From NCBI GenBank assembly GCA_029204225.1, contig CM055101.1:33301683-33365682 (forward strand): a stretch of DNA of 64,000 bases. Direction: 5' to 3'. This document shows, piece by piece, positions 23,690-36,000 of this stretch. The notes beneath the pieces were generated by a model that was not told the DNA's origin, made no database searches, and saw only the letters and a list, made by a program, of their open reading frames with translations. Positions within the stretch are counted from its first letter, which is position 1. Every line of letters starts with the position of its first letter. The DNA is from Diphasiastrum complanatum. Its lineage: Eukaryota > Streptophyta > Lycopodiopsida > Lycopodiales > Lycopodiaceae. The position numbers and the translations under genes are program-made.

Positions 23690-24720
23690 AAATAACTATA
23701 TATTTTCTATTTGGTACTTATGAAAACTTGTGTAAGATATATTTTTGGTACTTTTGGTACTCTATATTATTTTTAAATAATTTTTCTTTTTGTTGTTTAG
23801 ACCTCATGGAACATTTTGTAATTTTGGTGTGCAGAAAGTACTGGTGTTTGTTGCTCTTTAGTGCTTTTGATAGTTTTGGTAGTTTTTGAACGTTTTTTCA
23901 ATTTGTTGTTTGCAACATTTTGGTACTTTTCGATCTACTAGCATTTAGTTGTTCGGTGCTTTTTAATATTTTGGAACTGTTGGGCATTGAATGTTTGTGT
24001 TGATACTACTGGAACTTATCGTGTAACAATTTTGATAATAAAAACTACCAAAAAAGGTGTTTTAATACCTCGTGTCTCATTTTCATTCTAAAATCATCCA
24101 AATTGATCTACTAAGATCTATAGTGTGTACCATTTTTATTTTAGAATCTACAGCATTTGGTTCTATTTTTTTTAGATTTCGTCGTATTTGCAGTTTGCAC
24201 ACGTCCCGATTCGGTCTTTTTGGTACTGCTTTAGTGTTGTTACACCAATTGGTAGTATTACTCCAATAGTCTTACAAATTTTGTACTATTTTTGTGTTGG
24301 CAAAACTCTTGAATACAAAATAATGGTACTACAATAACTTATCATGTACCAATTTTGATCCTCCTAACTACCTAATTAGGTTCTTTTATAGTAAGTGTCT
24401 CATTTATTTTAAAATCTACCAAATCGATACTATTTAGACTTCTCGTGACCATGTTTTACACATAAAACTATTAAATTAGGTACTTCTTTTTTTATATTTA
24501 TTTGTGTTCGCAGCTCACATACAATCCTTTGTGGTCTTTTTGGTACTATTTTAGTGTTGTTTATCAATTGGAGTCTAAGCTTTAGTTACTACCAATTATA
24601 CAAGATTTGTACTATTTTTGTGATGTTTGCGTGTTTCTGGAACTTTTGAGTACCAAAGATTGGTATCGTGTAACAATTTTGATCCTCCAGACTACCAATT
24701 AAGGTTCTTTAACTTTCTGC
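23690..24720. repeat. Diverged tandem repeat, unit ~323 bp, about three units
   Basis: The phrase (c/g)(t/g)tatc(g/a)tgtaacaattttgat recurs at 24015, 24338 and 24662, spacing 323-324 bp. Within each unit the same landmarks recur in order: a t-rich actacca(a)tta(a)ggt phrase, (c/t)tcattt...aaaatctac, gcagtttgcacac/gcagctcacatac, ggtctttttggtact(g/a)(c/t)ttttagtgttgtt, accaattgg, and ttgtactatttttgtg. A partial unit precedes 24015. TTGGTAC/GTACCAA words are dense here and recur at 24836-24880, 25900-26010 and 27860, in and around the FCP1-like gene. Confidence 0.8.
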
Positions 24721-25444
24721 ATGTGTAGTACTTTGGTACTATAAGATGTTTTGGTGCCTTTTCCATTTGAAAAATAGGTACTGCTTGTTTAAAACTCCAA
24801 AGTACTTGTTCATAAATTACAGATTTTTTGTCCGGTACTTGAGTACCAAATTTGGTACTATCGAAGTACCAATTTTGGTACATTTGTAACTGTCTGAAAT
24901 TGCACTTAAGTCTCAAAAACAAGTACTTATTGTAGATCTTTAACATTGTATCCATCTTTAACAGCTTTAATACCCCTTCACTCTTAAGCAAAAACTAAAA
25001 ACCATCCAAGGAGCACAAACTATAACTTTAATAAACTCCACCCATACTGTCATTCGTAGATCATGCTGGAATATGCATTTGAACACATATACTAGTAATG
25101 TTGCAAGGAGCACAAACCCTAACATCAACTTCTCCTACCCTATCTGTGACTCAAAAATCATGTTGGAATTTGGTTGTGAACATTTACAAGGGCCAACATA
25201 GGATTTACAAGTTGAAGAATGCCTCGGCCTTTCAACCTTCATCCCAATAAATCAGGAAGCTGCAAATGAAACTCAGAAGCCACTCAAGAATAAAATAGGC
25301 ATTCAAATCTATGCAGTATATCGTATATTGATTTTTTGTATATGTAACATGTACAAAAAATTAGTTGCAGCCCAAGCTGGATTGTTCAAATCTAATCTAT
25401 ACGGGGGTCGAAGCGGTACGAGTACTTTTCGACCTCAACAAAGT

Positions 25445-27730
25445 AGTTCACAACAAGAGGGGACATATTGTCCTCCAGTCGAACAAAGAGTTTCTTCTAG
25501 TAAAGGCGATAGGAATTTGCGCATTTACCAAGCCCATGAGCCACGGATACAGAGTTTCCTTCATATACCAGGGGGCATTGCACTCTACGGAAGGGTCGAA
25601 AGATTTTATGGCCAAACAGTTCTCGTAGTTGTTTTTTAATGACTTGTAGGGTTTATCATCTACAAGTATGGTGTTTGATGCGTTGAACTCTGGCCATAAT
25701 TTCCATACCTCTCGCAGGTTCTTAAAAAATACTGGCACCCCCAGTTTATCCTTGCTGACGTAAGGAATTTCCTTGAAGTCTTCATGCCAAACTTCGCACT
25801 TATTTTGGGCAAAAATATCTGTAGAAACAAAAGGTAAACATCAGACATTACCAAAAACTTTTCTCACAGTTTTGAAGGAGCATATAAACAGTTCCAAATA
25901 TTGGTAGATAGTACCAAATATTGGTACATAGTACCAAAACAGAAGCAATAGGTACCAAACATTAAGAATTGATATCCAAAATAGTTCGAAACAGTTTCAG
26001 CTTGGTGCTAAAAATGTACCAAAATTTAGGCAATTGGTAATAACAACACGAAATAACTAGTAGAAAGTACCACAAAAGTATTGATAATTTATTTTGCGGG
26101 TATTGCTGAATACATTGTTGTTAGTTAATTGAGCTCATATGCTTTAATAATCCTGAGATGACAACGTGATCACAAGTGTTAATGTGTAAAATGTTGAGCT
26201 ATGTTTCAAAAATCTTTCTTGCATTTCTTCATGGAAGCAGGTACATAGTATTTTCGTGACCTTCGAATATCTCATGTTGCTCCATATAATGATTTGTTGC
26301 ATTTCTTCATGGAAGTAGGTACGCAGTATTTTCATGACCTTCAAATATCTCATATTGCTCATATAATGATTTGCATTCCCGCTTCGGCTAGTTTTTTCAA
26401 AAATCTCTTAGTCCCGGGCCTCATCAAAGAATCAAATCAGTTTTGTTTGGATTGATCAGATTTCAGCAAGATTTGGTGACAGACTTCTGCCCCCTAGGGC
26501 GCCCCATCGTAGCTATTATTATCCCCATTAGCTTGGCCAGATTTCCTGTGAAGAATAGTTGTAGGTTTTGGGATTTTTGGACAATTTTTAGACCTTAACT
26601 TTGCAATTTTATCATTTTTCAAGATGCCAAGCCAAAGTCTAATGTGTTGGAGCATATGTGATCATTGGGGAACTTGGTAAGCAAGGGAAGGGTGGAGGCA
26701 TGAAACAGATGTCATTATTGTGTTCGTGCACTCAGATTACGTTTTTTTTTAAGCAATTTACAAAAGGGCCATCCAAAAATATTCATTAAGTGTTTAACAA
26801 CACCTCGTTTATATCGAGGATGACCAACCTATTGGCCCTAGTTGGAATGTCATCAGCGTCGGGGGCTCTGGTCATCATTAAATTCTCGTCTTTTATCCAC
26901 CAAGGGGTGGGTGCTACAAACACATAAGAACAAGAAAATGACATCACCATAATGAGATTCACATTGCACAATAGAAAAAAGAAATTTCTTGTTTCCATTT
27001 TATTAATAACAAGTGTCTTCTTAACATATCAGATAGCGGTGACACTGATCACTCAGTGAATTTGGTCACATTTCATAGCACGATAGGTAGTATTATTCTA
27101 CTTTTAGTGCAATAGAGTGTGCACGTGTTACATCTTGCTTGCACGAGTTTTAATGTTATATGGTCTGGAGCACTTAATCTTTTTAAGGGGATATAACTCT
27201 GATAAGGAGTATCATCGCATAGATCTTCACCTATCTCAGGTTTAAAAGTGTGCGGAGTTTCACCCTCCTCTTCCCTGGCCTCCTCCCCTATTGTTTCCCC
27301 TTTTTGGAGCCCTTCAACTTCATCACATGCCCCTTCATTTTCCACATCCACATACACATCCTCCTGCTCTTCCTCTTGTTGGCCATGCGCTGTTTGGTGG
27401 TACTGTTGTGCTTGGCCTTTCTGCTCTTGGTCTTGCTGCTGGTCTTGTTGTGCCTGGTCTTGCTGCTCTTGGTCTTGCCGATCTTGCTGTTGGTCCTGCT
27501 CTTGATGCTCTTGTTGGTCCCACTCTTTCCAATAGTAATTTTTGCCTTGCCTGTTTTGTCCTCTGCTATCTGATGGTGGGGCTACTCTGTTTCGGAGTAT
27601 TCTATATCATTTTTGAGCTTTGAAAGTTCTTCGAGTACTTCATTTATCGTTGAATCCACGTTTGGGTCCTTGTTCAGTTGTTGGTCTTCATGCAAGAAAC
27701 TGCCCACAAGGGGGTTCTCAGTTGGCATAG
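25445..27730 (-). pseudogene. FCP1-like (HAD-fold) phosphatase gene, damaged
   Basis: Minus-strand exon-like blocks match plant FCP1-homology (NLI-interacting-factor-like) HAD proteins. Block 1 (27728-~27100): Met start with LHEDQQLNKD, then in a shifted frame a Gln/Asp-rich tract (27540-27400) and an acidic tract ending DTPYQSYIPLKRLSAPDHIT. Block 2 (26913-~26797), after acceptor tttgtag|c: PTPWWIKDENL ... RLVILDINEVLLNT, HAD motif I in the DxN form common in plants. Block 3 (~26430-26200): RPGTKRFLKKLAEAGMQIII plus a WSNM box, with a 78-bp duplication. Block 4 (25818-25445), after acceptor tttctacag|a: NKCEVWHEDFKEIP, LGVPVFFKNLREVWKLWPEF, NASNTILVDDKPYKSL (acid motif). A frame change in block 1 and a one-base loss in block 3 argue for a pseudogene, although unrecognised introns could explain the first. 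Substrate unknown. Confidence 0.6.
26219..26373. repeat. 78-bp tandem duplication within an FCP1-like exon
   Basis: The unit ttgcatttcttcatggaag(c/t)aggtac... is present at 26219-26296 and 26297-26373. On the minus strand it repeats the QIIIWSNMRY...FHEEMQ segment (26 codons). One copy has lost a base, breaking the frame. Confidence 0.93.
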
Positions 27731-27900
27731 GACTATCTATACCTGATTATGTGAGGTCAGAGAAGGAAAATGACAAATTTTAGATTTTAGTTCAGTAGTG
27801 TCAGATTTCAAATCAATTTTGATAAGTCTTTATCGAGATTTAGACTAAGACAACAACCAATAGTACCAATTTTGGTACTTCAGTAGAACAAATAAAGATC

Positions 27901-28140
27901 TCAAAGTAGATTGCTGGCTAAACCAAGTACGTATTGTACATTGCTTATCTGCTTTATCATTTCACTGGCTAGCTTCACTGGTACCACTCCAAATCCTTTA
28001 ACAAGTAATAATCGGCCATCAACTTGTCCAACTTCATTGCCATTGTAGATTTTCTTGAATTCCGAAAACCACTCCTTTCTTGAATTCATGTGCTTGGATG
28101 TTCCACTATCGATGTACCAAGGTATTCTTGGCTTCATCAC
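27901..28140 (-). pseudogene. Ty1-copia aspartic protease fragment
   Basis: The minus-strand frame starts PRIPWYIDSGTSKHMNSRKE and continues with GRLLLVKGFGVVPVKL and VQYVLGLASNLL, the copia protease (WxxDSGASxHM...) and the following VLYVPxLxxNLLS segment. The frame is open over 79 residues. It belongs to a different copia lineage from its immediate neighbours, which lie in opposite or shifted arrangement. Confidence 0.75.
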
Positions 28141-28149
28141 TTGTCATTA

Positions 28150-28610
28150 GTGCCATAATGAACAAGTTGAACTCTCACCTGCATCATCTTCGTATTGATC
28201 AACACCAAGGAGGACCCATCTTCAAGGAAAGGTATTTTTGTTGGATATAGTGAGGTGAGTAAAGCCTACAAGGTTCACATTCCTTCTACTAACAAAGTGA
28301 TTGTTGGTAGAGGTCATTTTTTATGAGGAGAACATTCCAAAAGGGTCTTCAAGTAATATTGATGATTATGTGGATGGATCTAACATTCTTGATGTTAATG
28401 TAAAGGATCCTACTTTATATGGTGATGATGGTGGACCTTCATCAAGTCAAAAGCCAAGGAGAACGTCAAGGGAAAGACAAATGCCTTCAAGGCTCACATA
28501 TGATGAGAAGGGTAAGCAAGTGGAAGTGACTCATTTTGCATTTCTCACATATTTTGATGTTGGAGTTGTACTAGCATTCTTGGCTGATTTTGTCTATGGA
28601 AATGAATCTA
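28150..28610 (+). pseudogene. Ty1-copia integrase C-terminal fragment
   Basis: Plus-strand frames read GIFVGYSEVSKAYKVHIPST, NKVIVGRGHFYEENIPKG, then an acidic linker and SSSQKPRRTSRERQMPSRLT. This is the copia integrase tail (FLGYSxxSKAYRVYNPxTxKVxxSRDVxFDE followed by the xRRSxRxRxxPxxL linker before RT). It is inserted between two minus-strand copia pieces. Confidence 0.75.
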
Positions 28611-28619
28611 TTGGAGGCT

Positions 28620-30540
28620 CATTATATCACTCATTAGATAGACTGCTGTACTGCATGCTTCTGACCAAAAATCTTTTAGTAGTTTCATCTCAGCTAGCAT
28701 AGATTTGGCACTTTCCACAATCATACGATTCTTGCGCTCAGCTATACCATTGAGAGCAGGAGTATGAGCTTACGTAAATTGTTTTTTGATCCCACATTGA
28801 TCACAAAGATCATTGAAGTCGTTAGACTTGTACTCACCTCCACTATCTGATCTTAGAACTTTGATCTTCCTACCTGTCTGATTTTTGACCAATGCTTTGA
28901 AGCTCTTGAAATTGTCAAATGCATCTGATTTCTTCTTCAAGAAGTAAATCCACGTTTTATGTGACATATCATCAATAAAGGTCATGAAATAGAAGGCTTT
29001 ACCTAAGGACATAGTCCTCATAGGCCCGCATAAATATGTGTGGATCAAATCCAGGATGTTCTTTGACCTTGCAACACCACCTTTATTAAACTTCTCTCGA
29101 TGCTGCTTCCCATACACACATGATCGCACATCGATTTCAAGTGGTCTTTTATCGTAGGCAATCCTCTCACCATTTCCAATTTCCTCATCAAACTGAGGCT
29201 TCCTAAGTTCAAGTGACCAAGCCTCTTATGCCACAATTCAGTTTGCGATGGAATGGACGAGACAAGTCCATGTTGCCACTTGATTGTAGCATTCAACCTG
29301 TACAATTTAGTATTGAGCTCTCTTATTCCATCCACAATAACTTTGAACTTTTGGTTTACATCCTTCACAAAGCAACGATCATGGGCAAATTTTACTTTCA
29401 ACTTTTGATCAGTAATGACTTCAACAGAAAGTAGATTTCTGGTACGTAAAGTACCTCCCTGATCATCCTGCTTTTGCCATCAGGTAGTTGGCTTGAAACG
29501 GTGCCTATTCCCTTGATTTTGCACACATCACCATTTGCTTGTGAAATGGACATTCCATTATCCAACACTTTCAAGCTACTGAACCAATCCTTGTTACCTG
29601 TCATGTGTCTTGTGGCTCCCGAGTCAATCTACCACACTTGATCATCTTGATTAGATGGCAATGCTGATATGAAGATGCTAGAGTCTTCAATCTCACCCTC
29701 ATCGACAAGGTTACATGCTTGCTTTGGTTTCCCCTTGCCTTGTTCCGCCAGGAATTTTCGACATTCACTCTTCCAATGGCGCTTTTACCCACAATGGAAG
29801 CACTTGTCTTTCTTCTTGGTCTTGCTGGAAGATCCCTCATCCTCCTGAGTCTTGGCAAATTATTGTTTAGACTTCTTCTTGTCCTTGCCCTTGCCTTGTT
29901 TTTGGCATGTCGCAAGTGCTTGATCGTCAGTATTTTGACGTCTAGCTTTCACCATTTCTCGTCGTTGCTCTTCCTGCATCAAGATTCCTATGAGCTCATC
30001 AAAGTTTGGCAATCTTTCTCTTGATGCTATTCTGCTCACAAACATATGATAGGATTCTGCAATGCCACACAATGCATTGTGCACCAGCTCCACATCACGT
30101 ATGTGCTCACCAATAGAATGCAGTTCATCCCTCATTGTCTTGATTCTGGTCATATAAGTATGAATGTGCTCTCCTTGTTTCATGCAGGCACTATTCAGTT
30201 TGACTTTAGAAACATGATTCTAGATGGATTTGACGTCTCAAACTGCTCCTTTAGAACATCTTATGCCTGTCTGGGTGTAACAACATCACAAATGTGGGTA
30301 ATGATGTGATCCTTCACTGACAAGTTAATGAAGATCAAAGCTTTCCTCACCTTCTTGTCAAACACTTTGATGTCCGCTTCATTTGGCGACCTTCTCTCAT
30401 CACCTGTGACGACACTCCACACGTCTTTCTCCATTAGTATGTTTTTCATTTTGAATTTCCACACTGCATAGTTGGAAATTCTATCCAATTTGCTACTTTC
30501 ACTCAAGATGGACTCTCCCATGTTTGTCATCGCAAAACTT
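28620..30540 (-). pseudogene. Ty1-copia gag-protease-integrase, decayed
   Basis: Read from 30530 downward: gag N-terminus with NYAVWKFKMKNILMEKDVWS, UBN2 core EHIHTYMTRIKTMRDELHSI and LPNFDELIGILMQEEQRR (30183-29860), a basic linker and a CFHC-type zinc knuckle in a shifted frame near 29790, protease (WxIDSGATRHMTGNKDWFSS, about 29630-29570), IREVLYVPEI, then GAG-preintegrase ELWHKRLGHLNLGSLSLMRK (about 29240) and integrase core YFMTFIDDMSHKTWIYFLKK and KVLRSDSGGEYKSNDF (28960-28810). A stop follows KKQFT and the frame continues PALNGIAERKNR until 28620, where an oppositely oriented fragment takes over. RT and RNase H are absent. Several frameshifts. Confidence 0.8.
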
Positions 30541-31816
30541 CTTGAAACTTCTGCCGTAGGCTAAAAGCAGTATGCCGAGGCCAACTGTGATGTCATAAGT
30601 TGAAAATAATGACTTGCACTTTTTTCCTTACCAGGGTATTCACCGCTTTTCCACCAAATTGAAAGCCAAATCGGCGTCGCCTTCCGAAATGCACTCTGTC
30701 ATCAGCTCCCAACTACGTGCCCAATAGAATGGTGAAATCACTTTTGGCGCACTCCGAACACTTTCTCCACTACAATCACTCTCTTTTGTTGTACCGTACT
30801 TGCAGGTACAGTCCTGGTGCGCTTCATTTGGAGTCCGTAGCCCTTCGTTTGGGTCAAAAAGGATAAAGGAGACAAAATTAAGGGCTTTATCACTTTTTGA
30901 ACTATTTCTTTAGTCTGAAGAGACTTCAACTTTCAGTGAAACTGGACCCAAATCGACTTTCAATATGAAATTTTTAATAAAGTTGAAACTTATTTTAACC
31001 TTCAACACCCTTCAGGACCTCTTCTCTCCCCATCCATGGCCGATTTGGATCTAATGGTGGGTACTCATGCTGAGTAGCGTGATCTCTACCGTTGATCTTG
31101 AACATGCTTGATCCAATGGTCAAAGCCACATTTGCGTGCTAAGTTGGAACCCTGCAGCCGTTGGCTCACCTCAAAACGCTACAAGTACAATGACTGACGT
31201 GAGCCCCCGTGGCTCCTCCTTCTCTTCCTTCGTTTTCACCTCAAAGCTTTGGATATGGTTGTTGTTTGAGATCTGATCCAGCTCCCTTACTGGCTCACGG
31301 CTACACATGGCCTTCTGGCTGCTGTTTCACACTGCTAGGGTGCCCTCCAACAAGCTTTTATAGCTCCCAAAGAGATTCTGAATGGAGAGAAAACTTTGAT
31401 TTTATGCTTCCAAACCCCAAACCAGAGTTTTTCTCAGAAAAATGATCTTGGCTTCATGTTCATAGTTCTCTAACAGGCCAATCCTCTTCCTCTGAGGTCG
31501 CCCTACTGTAGGAGTGTGATGCTTCAAACCGTTCTCAAAAGGGTGTCCATTTGAATGCACATCGACTGCAAACACCAAGTAGCCTTCCTTCAAAATTTCA
31601 AAATTCCGTTTTGCTAAGGTTCTGATTCAGCCGACAACTCTTGTCTTCGAATCCTCACACAGTCTCAAGCTCAACATGCTTCTGTGTGCTAGATTCTGTG
31701 CACCTGTTCTTCAATTTCCATCTACAACCCACCGTAAACCCCGAACTCTCAGAAGACTATACTTCTCCCGAAGCTCTCTTCAACGACGACACTGTACTAT
31801 GTACACTCCACGTACG

Positions 31817-31828
31817 GCTCTGATACCA
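31817..31828 (-). promoter_or_regulatory. Primer-binding site (tRNA-iMet) of the minus-strand copia element
   Basis: The plus strand reads gctctgatacca, that is TGGTATCAGAGC on the minus strand, the standard initiator-Met tRNA primer site of plant copia elements. It lies 1.3 kb upstream of the gag start at about 30530. The intervening leader has no recognised coding content. Confidence 0.75.
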
Positions 31829-32045
31829 ACTTAGAATATGCTTCGAACAGGAACACAGATCATGCTACACAGTAACACAGACAAAATACACTCTCCACAC
31901 CAAGCTCTCATAGCAACTGTATTTCTCAAAATGAAATTACACTATACATATAGTTCTTCGCTCAAGCAACCCATGCATGACCCAGGTTGCCGTTGGCGGG
32001 ACGCGTGTCCTGTTGACTTGTCTCGTGGTGAGGCCAACTGATCCT
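31829..32045 (-). repeat. Probable 5' LTR remnant of the minus-strand copia element
   Basis: Directly beyond the primer site; on the minus strand it ends ...gttcgaagcatattcta and contains a tactgtgtagcatgatctgtg stretch like an R/U5. Its outer border is obscured by a plus-strand gag fragment from about 32.09 kb. The matching 3' LTR was not found, consistent with truncation at 28.6 kb. Confidence 0.45.
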
Positions 32046-32089
32046 TATCGATTGATAGGACCCACAGTACAGTAGCACAATGATTCTAC

Positions 32090-33014
32090 TTTCTCATTGT
32101 ACTTGGGATTGAGGAGGATCTTCAAGTCCTTCAATAAGTACAAAAATACAAGAAGAGAGCTAGGATGGCTCTCCATTTTATCAAGATGAATATCTCTAAT
32201 GAGATTTTGAGAGAGATTGGTGCTTGTATCTCGGCCAAGGATGCTTGGGATACTCAAAGCAATCTATGAGACCAAAAATACCTCTAGGCTCCTCACTCTT
32301 AGAAATCAAATATTCCCAAGTTGTCAAAAGAGTGATGAGAGTGCCACTAATTATGTTTTTAGAGTGAAAGACATTCATAGGGAGCTTGCTTGTATTGGAG
32401 ATTCCATAAGTCAAAGTGAGCTAGTCCAAGTCATACTTAATAGCTTGAGAAATGAGTATGAAAATCTTGTTCAATCCTATGCTATCAAGGAGGATCTACC
32501 TACTTTGGAGGCTTTTCAAGGAGTGCTAATAGCTAAAGAATCAAGACATGAAAACAAGCTATTAAGGATGGACAAATTGTCACTCAATCATAATGGTGAT
32601 TCCAAAGCTCTATTTGCCAAGAACAAAGAGAGGAGCAAAAAGCAGCACCAACACTTCTCTAAGGACAAAGCAAAAGACCAAGATGAAGAGGAGGATGATT
32701 CCTCTCAAGAATCTACTTCAAAAATGAAGAAAAAGAATGTTAAGTGCTTCTTTTGTGGCAAGAAAGGCCATAATTCCACAAATTGCTTCAAGAAGAAGAA
32801 TCAATTCAAGCAAGCCAACATATCAAATGAGAAAGAAGACTTTATTGCAAGTGACGAAGAAGGCTCTCTTATGGCATCAAGCTTCTCCTCTTCCCCCTTC
32901 AAGAAGGACGATTCTTGGTATATTGATAGTGGAGCATCATCCCATATGTGTAGCTCCAAGGATTTGTTCTCAAACTATAGTTTCAAGACTTTATCTACAA
33001 TAGTACCAAGTTAG
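32090..33014 (+). pseudogene. Ty1-copia gag with zinc knuckle and protease start
   Basis: The long open frame 32217-33014, with an upstream shifted part (RARMALHFIKMNISNEILRE), gives UBN2 gag (YETKNTSRLLTLRNQIF, SELVQVILNSLRNEYENLVQ), a Lys/Glu-rich linker, the knuckle CFFCGKKGHNSTNC (CX2CX4HX4C intact, near 32746), and the protease start SWYIDSGASSHMCSSKDLFS. It stops at 33014. It is closely related to the element at 44.2-48.8 kb (shared AYDAW/DAW, YEsKNTSR, VQSYAIKEDL), so it is a second, truncated copy of that family. The protease motif is intact here but mutated in the longer copy. Confidence 0.85.
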
Positions 33015-33019
33015 ACTAG

Positions 33020-36000
33020 ACCCAATAGATACACAAAGCTACAATTGCTTAAAACAACATCGAACATTGGATATTGTATTGAGGAGAATCTATAAAGGTA
33101 TGTGTCCTTTCTAAAGCTCTTGATTTAGTGCGAGTGCAAATATATTGAAATAGTATGCATCATAAACATCATTGACTTTGTGCTATTGATTATTAACTCT
33201 AACATTATTGTTAATATTGGATGGTAATCACCTATGATAGTATGGAGCATGGATCATATATGAAGGTTTATCAACATGGGGCCTTGTCTGGCCTTGGTTC
33301 ATTATGAACCTCTACTCTTGGCTTATTTTAAGCACATGGGATTTGTTTTGTCTGCTCCTAGTTCACTATGAGCACATTACAATGCAACTTGATCCATCTA
33401 GAATCCAAGAAATAGACTTTTTTTGAGAAATTTTAACTGTTATCTTTCCCATATACAAGTTTCTTCGCTTTGATTGCCATTAAAAAGAGATGCACAAAAT
33501 AAAACTACCTCCTAAAACAACATGCATAATGGATGGAGGTGTGCATCAACAAAGATATGGGTCATTCTTAAAACTTACAACTCATAGCTCAATTAGTTGA
33601 TGCATTTTGGCTCACCATTTTGAATCACGAGAAATAAAGTTTACATCTACATCTTTTTTTCTTCTCTCTTATATGATTTTGCTCTCTTTGATTAGAATGA
33701 GAAAATCATAACATTGGGACCTATTTTACAACCTATCATACAACATTATACGCACTTGTCTACTATTAATGTTGAGTTCCAATGTCCTAATCTTAAAAAT
33801 GTGATGTTAAGATATTGAAAAATAAACAAGATTTTCAAATTCCAACTATCACTTTACATCTATGAGTGGATGTGTTACCTATCATGTATTATATAAGTGT
33901 TTATTTTATTCTATGTTTTCTCTTTTGATTTTTCATTTTCAAACTAGCTAGCATTCTACAAGGTTGGACTTCAATTCTAGTTTACTAAACATTAACTGTA
34001 AGCTCATAATTGAAACTATCTTATCAAATTTATTGACAACATACTACATGTAGTTGATGCAATGAGTGATGTTCTCCTTCCTCCATGTTTTCAAAAAAAT
34101 GGTTAATTTTTCTTTCTATTTCATGAGGAAAGCCACGGTTTTGTTCTCCAATAATAGTTGAATTCTTTTTAGATTCCCATGAACTTCCATAGTTCTTGCC
34201 ACCTTTGAAAAAAATTTCAAAGTTATAGTTCAATGAGGATATAGGCTACACTAAATATATCATCATCTTCATTCCTTTTTGTAAAACTCACTACAAACTT
34301 CTATAGTATTTTGGCAAGTATTCAATTACTCCTTAAAACATAATACAAACTCCTTGTAATGGTAGAATTTTGTTATTGAATCCAACAATTATGCTTTTTG
34401 ATCCATTTAAAAGGTTTCCACTATTACATACCACATGCAGCCACATTTGTACCTTCAAAGACAATGTCAAATTGGAAAGAAAAAAATCGAACTCATTCCA
34501 ATGATTGTGTAGATGACACTCTTAAAAAATGCAAGCTTGCAAATAGTTAGCTAAAGATTGCAGTTTTCAAATAATAAGCTTATTACTAAAAAGGTTATAT
34601 CTTTCAACATAGCTCAAGAACTTCAAATATTCTCAACATTGGTGCTTTTGTTTGTGGAGGTATTATGCTGCTCCACAGCATACATGTTGTTGTTAGACTA
34701 AAGCATGGCATGTCTTAAAGTGTATAAGAATGCCTATTTTAAAAAGGATAGGTGCTTTTGTAGGACACAAATTGCTTTTACATCTAAGGAAAGTGTTGCA
34801 TGTGCACTATATCATGATTAGTTTATCTTGAATGGACAAAAACATTCTTTAGTACAATGTGTGCATGTCTTGGAGCATGCTTGAATAACTTTGTGACAAT
34901 TTCAGTTTTACTACTTCTATGATATGGTTTGAAAATATATTTGTAAATTTTGTTAATCATGTCCTAAACTTAAAAAAGACTATAAAGAAGAGATTTTGTA
35001 ATATTCTAATAATAGTTATGTCACTTGATATGTAGCAATGTTTTTCAATACTAAATTTGTTGTGTGCAATTAGACTGCATAAATTTGCAAAAAAACATAA
35101 ATTTATATTTTGAGATATTGGAGATTCATTAAAAGAAGGAATTTGACCTTTCTAAAATGTTTTTGGACAAAAAAATGTTGGAAAATATAAAATCTGGTCT
35201 GTTTATTCTATTTTATTTTAAAGATTTTTAAATTTTTTTTATTTCATAGCTATGTTGCCCTCCGTGGAAAAAAACAAAACAAAATTTCAAAAGTGCATTT
35301 TAGCAAAATTTCAGAAGAAAGTCAAAAATTTATGTCTAAAAAGATTTTTACCAAGCAATGATCATGATGAACATCATCACATGGAATGTAAGGTGACCAA
35401 AAGTTCTCAATTGGCGTAGCTTCTTATTGATTTTCACCCGGTTTTCATGCTCATGAAACTAGTTGTCATGATCATGCATCCAGAGTCCAATGATATGAGG
35501 GACAACGTTGTCAAGGGTGACACATCAAGGGTTAAGGGCCCTCTTAGGATCTTCAATCTTGATATAGTTCAGTTTCATTATGTTCCTTTACATCAATTTT
35601 CTCATATCTCATTTCCTTTACCACTATTAGTACCATTAAAAATCATTGTTATCATAAAGTGTAACTTCTCCAATGCTTGACATAACAATTTGGAGGCCTA
35701 GGAGAAAGGAGAAACATTGACCTAGTGCGGTCTGAAGATTGAAAAAGAGAAAGTCTTTTTGCAAGGTGGCTAGATCAAGTGTTCATGAGGGGTCATAGGG
35801 AAGCTCCTCAAGCATGCAGAGATGGCGAATGTCTGTCTTTGACAAAATTTTCTAGTAATGTGCTATACCTACATTATAGCAATGTGCCAAGAGGGAGGTG
35901 GGACAATGCGGGATTCATTGTGTCACTTAAGAAGTTGGTGATAAGAATCCTAGAGTTGAAGAGGCAGGAAGGCAACAAGGGACTCCATATGCTTAACTTT

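Noticed and set aside
27248-27623. Plus-strand Cys/Ser/Trp-rich and Leu/Val-rich frames
   Set aside because: Antisense shadows of the Gln/Asp-rich block of the minus-strand FCP1-like locus.
34262-34280. cactacaaacttc as a CACTA element end
   Set aside because: No matching inverted end or 3-bp duplication was found; CACTACAA is frequent in AT-rich DNA.
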